A stretch of DNA of 64,000 nt. Origin: Streptomyces maremycinicus (GTDB lineage: Bacteria > Actinomycetota > Actinomycetes > Streptomycetales > Streptomycetaceae). Both the position numbers and the translations under genes were made by a program. The stretch lies in NCBI RefSeq assembly GCF_001184025.1, contig NZ_BBYG01000009.1, forward strand, positions 1 through 64,000, in the 5' to 3' direction. The notes under the pieces are model-generated. The model was not told the origin of the DNA and ran no database searches. It saw only the letters and a list, made by a program, of their open reading frames with translations. Of the stretch, positions 11,690-21,300 are shown piece by piece. Numbering within the stretch: position 1 is the stretch's first letter; every line of letters begins with the position of its first letter.

Positions 11690-12770
11690 CCCATGAAGCT
11701 GGAGGGAGCCCTGCGCCGGGTGCCGTGCGGGGCCGGTGAGCCGGTATACGACGGCCGCCGCTCCCGCGTGCCGAGTGTGCCCCGGAAGGCCGGGGACGGC
11801 TCCGGTGAGGTCGGGATCCGGGGGTGGCTTCAGTGGGGCCGGACTACTGCCGTGAGTGGGGTGGGCGTGCCGGGACGGTGGGCCGGTATGCGAGGGCCGT
11901 CCCTCCCTCGTGCCGACTGCGGTCCTGGAGGGCCGGGGCGGCTCCGGTGAGGCCGCGGGACTCCGGGAGCGCTTCCGCGAACCGGACGGCTGCCGTGGGG
12001 TGGGTGGGCATATGGGGCCGGGGTCGATATGCGTCGGCCCCCTCCCACGTGCTGACTGCGGTCCTGGAGGGCCGGGGCGGCTCCGGTGAGGCCGCGGGAC
12101 TCCGGGGAGCTTCCGCGAACCGGACGGCTGCCGTGGGGTGAGTGGGCATATGGGGCCGGGGTCGATATGCGTCGGCCCCCTCCCACGTGCCGACTGCGGT
12201 CCTGGAGGGCCGGGGCGGCTCCGGTGAGGGGTGAGGCCGAGGGACTCCGGCGCGCTTCCGTGAGCCGGACGGCTGCCGCGAGGGGGCTGGCGCCGGGCCG
12301 GTGGACCCGTATGCGACGGCCGTCCCTTTCGCGCGCCGAGTACGGCCCCGGAGGGCCGAGGCAGTCCAGTGGGCCGAGGCGGACCTGGTGAAGCCGCAGG
12401 GAACGGCGGGGTGGGTGGGCGTGCGGGAGCGGCGGTCGGTAGGCGCCAGCGGCGGTTGCCGTGCAGGTGTTGCCCCGGAGGGGCTCTACGGCTCCGGGGG
12501 CGCTTCCGCGAGCCGGACGGCTGCCGTGGGGTGGGTGGGCGGTTGGCGCGAGTGGGGTGGGCGCCGGTTGGCTGTACCGAAGCGTGCTCCACGCGCCTTC
12601 GAAGGTGGGTGCGGATCAGCTCGTCGTCCGGCCGTGCAGCCGCGTAGGCGACCCGGACCGCCGCGACCGGGAACGGTGTCTACGCGCCGACGGCGCCCAG
12701 GCGGACGTCGGCGCGCCCAAGCGGACGTCGGCGCGCCTTCGAAGGTGGCCGCGAATCAGCTCGGCGTCGA
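11690..12770. repeat. degenerate ~140-bp tandem repeat array
   Basis: Three clear consecutive units begin at 11847, 11990 and 12128, with the next boundary at 12273 (periods 143, 138 and 145 bp). The second and third are nearly identical over most of their length. Each contains CTGCCGTGGGGTG, TGCGGTCCTGGAGGGCCGGG, a CTCCGGTGAGG block and CGGACGG. Weaker copies flank them on both sides. A further pair with the same spacing (GCGCCTTCGAAGGTGG at 12594 and 12734) lies near the right end. Two of the periods are not multiples of three, so this is not a coding repeat. Confidence 0.85.
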
Positions 12771-13468
12771 TCTGCCCCCGTGTACATGTCGATGGGGGCC
12801 GGGGCCGACGGGGCGGCGTCGGCAGGTCGACGCCTCGCCTCGGTACGAGGGTGCCGGGTGAGCTGGTCACGCCGATCGCGGACGCCGCCTCGACCGGCCG
12901 GACGGTACGGATGTCCGGGACGGGGCGGTCGCCTCTCGGCGCGTTCCGGATCGCCGGGCGCGGCGGGTTCAGCGGCGCCCGGTCCGAGCAGGAGGAGGTG
13001 GGCGAAGACCTCGGGCGGTACGGGAGCTTCGGTCCCTGGGCTGTTCCGCTTCTGCGAGGACGGCTGGGGCCTGCATCTCGACCCTGGCGGCGGTCACACC
13101 GATCACATGCGCGTCCACCTGTTTCGCTACTCGCCCCGGTCGTGCCTCCGCAACATGCTTCGGCGGGGAGGGCGGCGAGTCGCGGTGGACGGGGGTGTGG
13201 GTTGCGGTCACCGCACCGCCGTCCCGCCTCCCGGTACCGGCGATCCGCGCTGAGCCCGCTGCCGTGTCTCGGTCCGGTCACCCGCCGATCGGGCAGGCCC
13301 GGGCCGTCGGCGCGCGTCGGGTCCCCCGAACTCCCACACCCCGCCGACAGGTTCACCCCGTGGTGTGCCGATCGCGGCCGGCCGTACGTGATGACGCAAC
13401 CCACGGGTGCGGAGATCGGGTTGCCGGGCCACCCGAGGCGGATGGATCGACACGTCGGCCCGTCCCTT

Positions 13469-13528
13469 CTCGACCGCCTGCTCGACCGCCAACTCGACCC
13501 CCTGCTCGACCGCCAACTCGACCGCCTT
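13469..13528. repeat. 12-bp tandem repeat, five units
   Basis: Units of the form CTCGACCGCCTG or CTCGACCGCCAA are repeated five times, just upstream of the MinD-like gene's leader. On the minus strand they would read as VELAVEQ-type peptides, but the surrounding frame does not look like a gene. Confidence 0.75.
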
Positions 13529-13868
13529 CTCCTCTCCCTCCTCATCTCCCTTCACATCTCCCCTCACTTGTGGGGCACTTAGGGCGTTATGGACGATTTG
13601 CCGAGTGAACTGCGATGCATACGCGGTCCTTTCGGAGGGTGCGTGACGTGGTGGACTGATGCTGAGGGGTGGGCGGGCCTGCCGAGGTGGGCCGTCTGAT
13701 GATTAGGCTGGTACGGGGCGCGATACCGGAAACCATGGGGTGGACGTCGGCGTCTCCCGGGGGAAAGCCGCATCGGACGACGTCAGACGGCCTCGAACCA
13801 CCCAAGGACGACAAGCGAATGGTCGCCCCGGCACGGCATGAGGGTGCTCGACCACACCAGGAGGAATT

Positions 13869-16800
13869 GTGAGCAGCGATCGGGACGGGAACCGCGGGGG
13901 CTGGGCCACACCCGGCGATGACCAGCCCGGCGCGGAGCCCTCCGTCGAGGCGTCGGGCGAGTTCACCCTCGACTACGCGCCCCCGGCTTGGTACACGCAG
14001 AACACGGGTGGGGCGGCAGCCGCAGCGCCGTCCGCGCAGGACGCGCCGGACGGGGGTTTCCCCCTCGCCGCGCCGGGCGCGCCGGTCACTCCGGTGGCGC
14101 CTCCCGCGCCTCCGGCACCACCCGCTCCGCCCGTTCCCGCAGCGCCGCCCGCCGCGCCCGCCCCGCCTTCCGGCGCGGGATCCGTCGCCGTGCCGGGCCT
14201 GCCGGCGGGCAGCGGCTTCGAACCGGTGCCGCAGCCCCACCAGCAGCCGGCCGAGGCCCAGTGGGGAGCGACCGGAGCTTCGGTGGGGGACGAGGAGAGC
14301 GGTTCCGGAAACGGGGACCTGGAGAGCGGCGCGACCATGCGCTTCTCCGCGGCTGCCCTGAAACGGGAGATCGCGGAGAACGCGGCCGCGGCGCAGGCCG
14401 AGCCCGGGGCGCCCGCCGAGCCGGAGACCGAGGGCGCCGATTCCGCCCCCGCGGGCTCTGCGCCCGCCGAGGTCCCGGATGCCGCGCAAGCATCGGCCGC
14501 CCAGGGCGTCGTGGACGGCGGCGGGGCTACGACCGCCGAGTCCGGCGCGGAGCCCGAAACGGCCGAGGCGGTCGTGACGAACGAGACGACCGAGGTGACC
14601 GGGGCCGCCGAGGTTCGCGGTCACAGTGCCGCTGTCGAAGGCGACGGCGACGGCACCGCATCGGACGGGGAACACGTCTCCCCCGCTGTCGTGAGCGACG
14701 ACGCGGCGGTCCGGGACGCCGAGGCCGTGACGGCTCCGGCATCCGACGGCGCCGCCGTCATCGAGGACGCGGTCCCGCAGGGCGACTCCGTCGTCGAGGA
14801 GCCCTCGGACGCCGTCCCCACGGGCCCCGCCGAACCGCAGGACAACGTGCCCCAGGACGCCGTGCCTCACGACGCCGTGCCCCAGCCCGCCTGGACTCCT
14901 CCCCCGGTCCCGCAGGGCGAACTGCCGCCGCTGCCGCCGTCGTACCAGCCCGCGGCCCCCGCACCGGCGGCCCAGTGGCCGGACCGCCCGCAGCCCGCCG
15001 ACGCCGTGCCGCCGGCCGCGGCCGGTCCCGCGGCTGACCGGCAGCCGCCCGTTCACCCACCCGTCCAGCCGCAGGCAGCCCCGCCCGCGCCGGTCGGCTG
15101 GAACCCGCCGGCCCCCGAGCCGGCGCCGGCCGCACCGCAGCCGGGCTACGGCTTCCCGCAGCCGCCCGCTCCCGCCCCGGCGGCCCCGCAGCCGTCTGCC
15201 CCTCAGCAGGGTTACGGCTTCCCGCCCCCCGGTGCCGCCCCGGCCCCCGCGCCTCAGCCGCACCCGGCCGCTCCGGCACCCCAGCCGCCCGCCGACGCCC
15301 AAGCGCCCGCGCCCGCCGGATACGGGTTCCCTCACCCCACCGACGCGGCACCCGCCCCCGGCGGTTACGGCTTCCCGCAGCAGAACACCGGACCCGCGGC
15401 ACCCGCCCCGGCGCCGCACCCGGCCGCCCCCGCGCCTCAGCCCCCCGCCGACGCCCAAGCGCCCGCGCCCGCGCCCGCCGGATACGGCTTCCCCCACCCC
15501 ACCGACGCGCCACCCGCCCCCGGCGGCTACGGCTTCCCCCAGCCCCCGGCACCGCAGTCCCAGCAGCCCCCGGCGCCGCAGCCGCCACAGCCGCAGGCCC
15601 CGCAAGCGCTCCCCGGTGTCCCGCAGCCGGGCATTCCGCAGCAGGCGGACGGGCAGCCCCCGGCGGCCGCCGCCCAGGCGTTCCCGCACGGCGCCCCGCA
15701 GGGCTTCCCGGGGCAGCCTCTCCAGCCCCAGCCCCAGCTCCAGCCGCCCGCGCCGCATGCCGAGCAAGCACCGCAAGTCCCGCAGGCACCGCAGGCCCCG
15801 CATGCGGCCGCCGTCCCCGATCCGTCGCAGGGGCCGCAGGCGCATCAGCAGGTGCAGCCGCCCGTCGACCCCCGGGCCGGGGCCGCCTGGCCGCAGCCGA
15901 TCCAGCACGACCAGCGGCAGCCGGTCAACCCCGGTGCCGCGCCGCTGGGTTACACGGCCGCCGTGGAGCTGTCCTCCGACCGGCTGCTCAACAACAAGCG
16001 GCAGAAGGCGAAGAGCGGGCGTCCCGCCGCCGCCTCGTCCCGCTTCAAGCTCGGTGGCAAGAAGGAGGAGGCCGAGCGGCAGCGCAAGCTCGAGATGATC
16101 CGTACGCCGGTGCTGTCCTGCTACCGGATCGCGGTCATCAGCCTCAAGGGCGGCGTGGGCAAGACCACGACCACCACCGCGCTCGGCGCCACCCTGGCCA
16201 CCGAGCGCCAGGACAAGATCCTCGCGATCGACGCCAACCCGGACGCCGGCACGCTGGGCCGCCGGGTGCGGCGCGAGACCGGGGCGACGATCCGCGACCT
16301 CGTCCAGGCGATCCCGTACCTCAACTCGTACATGGACATCCGGCGGTTCACCTCCCAGGCGCCGTCCGGCCTGGAGATCATCGCCAACGACGTCGACCCG
16401 GCCGTGTCCACGACCTTCAACGACGAGGACTACCGGCGCGCGATCGACGTGCTCGGCAACCAGTACCCGATCATCCTCACCGACTCGGGTACCGGTCTGC
16501 TCTACAGCGCCATGCGCGGGGTGCTCGACCTCGCCGACCAGCTCATCATCATCTCCACCCCGTCCGTGGACGGCGCGAGCAGCGCCAGCACGACGCTGGA
16601 CTGGCTGTCGGCGCACGGATACGCCGAGCTCGTCTCGCGGTCCCTCACCGTCATCTCCGGGGTGCGCGAGACCGGCAAGATGATCAAGGTGGACGACATC
16701 GTGTCGCACTTCGAGACCCGCTGCCGCGGTGTCGTCGTCGTGCCGTTCGACGAGCACCTGGCCGCGGGCGCCGAGGTCGATCTCGACATGATGCGGCCGA

Positions 16801-17174
16801 AGGTCCGGGAGGCGTACTTCAACCTCACGGCCATGGTCGCGGAGGACTTCATCCGCCACCAGCAGCGCCAGGGCCTGTGGACCAGCGACGGCAACCCGCC
16901 GCCGGTGGCCGCCCCGCCGATGCCGGGCCAGCAGATGCCGGGGCAGCCGATGCCGGGCCAGCCGGTGCCCGGGCAGCCGTATCCGCCGCAGGGGGGCCAG
17001 CCGTACCCGCAGGCGCCCCAGCCCGGTCCCGGGCAGCCCTACCCCCAGCAGGGCCAGCCCCAGGGACAGCCGTATCCGCAGCAGCCCCAGCCGGGGCAGG
17101 ATCCGTACGCCCAGCCGCAGCCGCCCCAGCAGCAGGGGTATCCCCCGGCCGGCTACGGCTACCCGCAGCAGTGA
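13869..17174 (+). CDS. MinD/ParA-like ATPase with long disordered N-terminus
   Basis: An 1101-residue protein. Residues 1 to about 690 are Pro/Ala/Gln/Glu-rich and surely disordered, with repeats such as [11 protein letters not shown] and GGYGFPQ. A basic linker ([20 protein letters not shown]) leads to a MinD/SRPI domain from about 750. This has a deviant Walker A at 760-767 (KGGVGKTT), the [13 protein letters not shown] switch region and [11 protein letters not shown]. After about 1010 comes a PGQP/PYPQ-rich tail. GTG at 13869 follows AGGAGGAATT. Such proteins accompany the type VII secretion cluster of Streptomyces, where their role is undefined. Here no secretion gene is nearby, so the protein may act independently or serve a distant locus. 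Confidence 0.9.
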   Translation: MSSDRDGNRGGWATPGDDQPGAEPSVEASGEFTLDYAPPAWYTQNTGGAAAAAPSAQDAPDGGFPLAAPGAPVTPVAPPAPPAPPAPPVPAAPPAAPAPPSGAGSVAVPGLPAGSGFEPVPQPHQQPAEAQWGATGASVGDEESGSGNGDLESGATMRFSAAALKREIAENAAAAQAEPGAPAEPETEGADSAPAGSAPAEVPDAAQASAAQGVVDGGGATTAESGAEPETAEAVVTNETTEVTGAAEVRGHSAAVEGDGDGTASDGEHVSPAVVSDDAAVRDAEAVTAPASDGAAVIEDAVPQGDSVVEEPSDAVPTGPAEPQDNVPQDAVPHDAVPQPAWTPPPVPQGELPPLPPSYQPAAPAPAAQWPDRPQPADAVPPAAAGPAADRQPPVHPPVQPQAAPPAPVGWNPPAPEPAPAAPQPGYGFPQPPAPAPAAPQPSAPQQGYGFPPPGAAPAPAPQPHPAAPAPQPPADAQAPAPAGYGFPHPTDAAPAPGGYGFPQQNTGPAAPAPAPHPAAPAPQPPADAQAPAPAPAGYGFPHPTDAPPAPGGYGFPQPPAPQSQQPPAPQPPQPQAPQALPGVPQPGIPQQADGQPPAAAAQAFPHGAPQGFPGQPLQPQPQLQPPAPHAEQAPQVPQAPQAPHAAAVPDPSQGPQAHQQVQPPVDPRAGAAWPQPIQHDQRQPVNPGAAPLGYTAAVELSSDRLLNNKRQKAKSGRPAAASSRFKLGGKKEEAERQRKLEMIRTPVLSCYRIAVISLKGGVGKTTTTTALGATLATERQDKILAIDANPDAGTLGRRVRRETGATIRDLVQAIPYLNSYMDIRRFTSQAPSGLEIIANDVDPAVSTTFNDEDYRRAIDVLGNQYPIILTDSGTGLLYSAMRGVLDLADQLIIISTPSVDGASSASTTLDWLSAHGYAELVSRSLTVISGVRETGKMIKVDDIVSHFETRCRGVVVVPFDEHLAAGAEVDLDMMRPKVREAYFNLTAMVAEDFIRHQQRQGLWTSDGNPPPVAAPPMPGQQMPGQPMPGQPVPGQPYPPQGGQPYPQAPQPGPGQPYPQQGQPQGQPYPQQPQPGQDPYAQPQPPQQQGYPPAGYGYPQQ

Positions 17175-17182
17175 GCAACGAC

Positions 17183-17220
17183 GAAGGGCGGCCGGTGTCC
17201 TGGGACACCGGCCGCCCTTC
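17183..17220. terminator. bidirectional terminator
   Basis: A perfect 18-bp inverted repeat (17183-17200 with 17203-17220) lies between the convergent MinD-like gene and ribF. Confidence 0.9.
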
Positions 17221-17253
17221 GGCGTTTCCCCGGTCCGGACCGGGGCCGGGCGG

Positions 17254-18198
17254 CTAGCGCGCCGCCACCAACTCCTTGCAGCGCTTCACGTCCTCGGCCA
17301 TCTGCTCCAGCAGACCGTCCAGCGAGTCGAACTTCGCCTGGCCGCGCACGAAGGCGAGGAAGTCGACGGCGACGTGCAGGCCGTACAGGTCGAGGCCGAC
17401 GCGGTCGATGGCGTACGCCTCCACCGTGCGCTCGGTGCCGTCGAACTGCGGGTTGGTGCCGACGGAGATCGCGGCCGGCATCGCCTCGCCGTTCACGTGC
17501 AGCCAGCCCGCGTAGACGCCGTCAGCCGGGATCGCGGTGTGGGGCAGGGTCTCGACGTTGGCGGTCGGGAACCCGAGTTCCCGTCCCCGCTGCGCTCCGC
17601 GCACGACGACGCCCTCCACCCGGTGCGGACGGCCGAGGATCTCGCCGGCGCCCGCGACATCGCCCTCGGCGACCAGCCGCCGGGTCAGCGTCGAGGAGAA
17701 CGGCTGCCCGCCGCCCGCCTCGCCGCACAGCACCAGGTCGACGACCTCGACCTCGAAGTCGTAGACCTTGCCCTGTTCGGTGAGGAACTCGACGTCGCCC
17801 GCGGCCTTGTGGCCGAAGCGGAAGTTGGGGCCCTCGACGACCGCCTTGGCGTGCAACTTGTCGACCAGGACCTTGACCACGAAGTCCGCCGGGGACAGCT
17901 TCGAGAACTCCGTGGTGAAGGGGAGGATCAACAGCGCGTCCACGCCCAGCTCGGCCATCAGCTCGGCGCGGCGGTGGTGCGGGGCGAGCAGCGGCGGGTG
18001 GCTGCCCGGGCGCACGACCTCGCTGGGGTGCGGGTCGAAGGTGACGACGACGGCGGGAACGCCCAGCTCACGGGCGCGGTCCACGGCATGCCGGATGATC
18101 AGCTGGTGTCCGCGGTGGACCCCGTCGTAGGACCCGATGGTGACGACGCTGCGTCCCCAGTCCTCGGGGATGTCCTCCAAGCCACGCCAGCGCTGCAC
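17254..18198 (-). CDS. ribF: bifunctional riboflavin kinase/FAD synthetase
   Basis: Converts riboflavin to FMN and FMN to FAD. At 314 residues it is the normal length. The N-terminal adenylyltransferase half has SYDGVHRGHQLIIRHAV and VEGPNFRFGHKAAGD. The C-terminal kinase half has GRELGFPTANV and PADGVYAGWLHVNGE. GTG at 18198 follows GAGGAG with 8 nt spacing. It is the last gene of the leftward nusA-infB-truB region and ends in a shared hairpin. Confidence 0.96.
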   Translation of the reverse strand: MQRWRGLEDIPEDWGRSVVTIGSYDGVHRGHQLIIRHAVDRARELGVPAVVVTFDPHPSEVVRPGSHPPLLAPHHRRAELMAELGVDALLILPFTTEFSKLSPADFVVKVLVDKLHAKAVVEGPNFRFGHKAAGDVEFLTEQGKVYDFEVEVVDLVLCGEAGGGQPFSSTLTRRLVAEGDVAGAGEILGRPHRVEGVVVRGAQRGRELGFPTANVETLPHTAIPADGVYAGWLHVNGEAMPAAISVGTNPQFDGTERTVEAYAIDRVGLDLYGLHVAVDFLAFVRGQAKFDSLDGLLEQMAEDVKRCKELVAAR

Positions 18199-18383
18199 TG
18201 TGACCGCTCCTCGAACCCGTGTCCGTCTCTACATTGCCTGTTACGCAGGACTAAGGGTGCCATGCCGGGTCCTTACGGCCCGCATCGGCATGGGGGCTGT
18301 GACCCGACCCACGCGCGCGGGCCACGACGGAGCCCCGGCGTCACGCGGGCCGCGCGTCCACCCGGGCGCGTCGCACGCGCACG

Positions 18384-21300
18384 TCACGCGAGCACCCGCG
18401 CGCCCGGCAGGTTCTCGATCGTCCGGCGGGCGCTGGGACCGACCACCGCCGCCCACTCCCCCGGCGCGTCCGAGAGCCAGTCCACCACCCGAGCGGCGAA
18501 GCCCGGGACGTGCCGGGCCAGCTCGACCAGACCCCGGTCGAAGCGGGTCGCGCCGTCGGGGGTGCGCACCAGGAGCAGGCCGGTGCGGTGCACCAGGGTG
18601 CGCAGCTCCTCGCCGTCGCGCCCGGCGGCCCCGTGCAGTACGGCGTCCAGGACCTCCGGGGCGCGTTCGCGGGCGAGGAGGTGGTCCAGCAGTTCGGCGC
18701 GCAGCGGGCGGGACCGCGCGGTGCCCGGGGCGGCCAGCACACCGGCCAGCGCGGCCCGCACCTGCTCGGGCCCGTCGCCGTCCAGCAGTCCGGTGACCAG
18801 CGGCAGGAGGACGGCCCGGGCGTCGGGACCGAAGTCGAGGCGGCGGTCGACGTACGCGGCCACCTGCCCGGCGGCCTCCGGTCGCCGCCGCACGGTCTCC
18901 CGGACGAGGGCGGCGACACGCGGGGCCAGGGCGGGGGTGGTGACGTCGGCGAGGGCCCGCAGCACACTGCCGGTGTCCGCGCGGTCGGGGCCGCGCAGCC
19001 GGGACCTGAAGGCGTCCAGGACCGGCTCGGGGTGGGTGTCCAGGGCGACCAGCAGCGCGCTCGGCGGCAGTTCCGGGTCCCCCGCGGTGAACCGCTCCAC
19101 CGCCTGGGGCAGGTACCGGGAGCGGGTCTCGGGGTCCCGGACGAGAAGGGCGAGCGCACCGCCGTGCGGGGCGCGGTCGGCGGGTCGGGTCAGCAGGACG
19201 AGGGCCGCGTAGCGCAGCAGCCGGCGGTCGGCGTCCGTCCGGATGTGCGGGGCGGCCCGCAGCCCGTAGGTCGCCGCCGCGAACCACCGGGTCTGCCGCG
19301 CGTCGTGCGACCAGCGGTCGACGGCCCGGCACAGCGCGGACGGCTCCTCCTCCGCCAGTACGGCGAGCAGTTCGTCGGCGCGGGGGTGCGCACAGTCGAC
19401 GAGGGCCTCCGTGAGGTCGTCCAGCGCCCGGTGCCGATGGGTGTGCAGCAGCGCCTGCGCCGCGGTCGCCACGGTGGCGTGCGGGGTCGCGGGCAGCGGC
19501 CGCTCGTCGTCGAACCAGTCGGTCAGGCACCGCTGTACGGCGGTGGGGTCGGCGGCCAGGAGCCGGGCGACGGCGTCGAGGTGGCGGGGCGCGTCCGCGT
19601 CGTGCGGCGCGCCGTCGGCGAGGACCAGCCGGCGCAGCAGGTCGAGACGGGCGTCGGCGGGGAGGGCCAGCCCGGTCCAGAACGCGGGACCGAAGTCCAC
19701 GAACCTGCCGTGCGGCTGGGCGCCCGCGCCGATCAGGTCCGCCAGCAGGCGCAGGACACCGGTGTACGGCGCCGCGTCCGGAACGCGCAGCAGGGTCTCG
19801 GCGAGCAGCCGCGCGGCCCACCAGGAGTGCGGGTCGGCGTCCAGGGCGTGGACCAACTCCCGCAGCCGCAGGGCGAGTCGGTGCGGGCCCTGCTGGCGGG
19901 CGAGGAGCAGCAGGGACTGGACGACCGGACCGACCCGGTGGTGCGGGACGGGCAGCCGATGGCCCCCGCCGGGCGGGCGGCGGCGGTGGACCAGGGCACG
20001 CAGGGCCTCGTCCAGGTCGAGGTGGATGCCCTGGATCCAGTCGGCGAGTTCCTCGTGGGCGAAGCGGTAGCCGCGCCCCGCGGGCACCAGGAGGCCCTCG
20101 GTGAGCACGGCGGACGCCCAGCCCGTACCGCCGCCGAGGCGGGCCGGTGCCGGGCCCCAGGGGAACACCGCCTCGAACGAGGCCCGGTCGAGTTCGCCCT
20201 GGCCAGGCCCGAGACTGCGGCGGGCGGCCTCGTGCACCTGGCCGGAGACCTTCGCCGCGAGACGGCGTACGGCGGTGCCGCGCAGTCCGTTCTCGGCGGC
20301 GAGGCGTACCGCGACCCGCAGGCACATCAGGTCGAGGTACGCGGACAGGACGTCGTCGCGGTCGACGGGCACCGGCTCCCGCGGGCCGGGGAGGGCGGCC
20401 CGGACCTCGGCGAGGAGACGGAGGGTGAGGGGGTGCCGGTCGTCGGGGGCGTCGAGCGCGCCCTCGGGTACGCCGTAGCGGGCGCGGGCCTCGCGCGCCT
20501 CGTCGGCGGTGAGATCACCGAGGCGGACGCAGGGCGGGAGCGGGTCGCCGACCGGCGCGGTCCCGTGGAGCAGCTCCGGCGGGAACTCCGCGCCGGCCCG
20601 TTCCCAGTACTCCGCGCGACACGCCACCACCAGCCGTGTGCCCGTCTCCCGCAGCCATTCCGCCGTGCCCTCGGTCCACTCGGCGAGCCGGTGCGCGAGG
20701 ACCGGGGGCATCTCCTCGGGCCCGTCCAGGAGCAGCAGCAGCGGGCGTCCGACGGCCCGGGCGAGACGGGCCAGCCGCTCGGGGGTGACCTCGCCGAGGC
20801 CGCGGAGGCCGGACGCCCCGTACGGGTCGGAGCCCGCCCCGCGCCCCCAGCCCACTGCCGGACCACCATGTGCCGGACCCGAAGCCTCACCCGAAACCGA
20901 CCTCGAAGCCGACCCCGCTGCCGAAGCCGCCCCGGAGACGGGCCCCGACCCCGACGCCGACCCCGAGGCCGCCACGATGCGTGCCGCGCGGCTCAGGGTC
21001 CGGCGGACCGCGTCGGCCAAGGAGTCGTCCCCGGCCCGGAGGTCGGCACCGCGCAGCCACAGGGTGGGGGCCGGCTGCGCGCCCCGGTCGCGGCGCGCGG
21101 CGAGCGCGGCGAGTTCCGTCGTACGGCCGCTGCCGGGTGCGCCGACGAGCCCGAGGACGGCCGCCCGGCTCGTCGTGAAGGCGGCGAACTCCCTTGCCGG
21201 GCCGACACGTTCAACAGGTTCCGCGGCGGCGAGGGAGTCGGTCACGGTGCGGCCGATGTGGCCGGACAGCGCTTCGGGCGGGCCGTCCGAGGCGACCGAT

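Larger units (their letters stand above)
11369..13868. other. 2.5-kb region with no convincing gene
   Basis: All open frames here are arginine/proline/glycine-rich and look like GC-driven artefacts. The left part carries a degenerate tandem repeat of about 140 bp. The right part (about 12.8-13.4 kb) has a few short minus-strand stretches with a more natural composition, such as IGVTAARVEMQAPAVLAEAE near 13.05-13.13 kb, but these are broken by frame changes. They may be gene remnants that I cannot identify. The 250 bp before 13869 must hold the promoter of the MinD-like gene. Confidence 0.6.

Noticed and set aside
11654..12592. 312-residue minus-strand frame across the repeat array
   Set aside because: Pro/Arg/Ser-rich. 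The repeat periods of 143 and 145 bp shift the frame, so the repeats are not coding.
13208..13567. Minus-strand frame with VELAVEQ repeats
   Set aside because: Only the 12-bp repeat part looks regular; the rest is unnatural and no convincing start site is seen.
13587..16859. 1090-residue minus-strand frame opposite the MinD-like gene
   Set aside because: Gly/Arg-rich shadow; the plus strand has the Walker motif and ribosome binding site.
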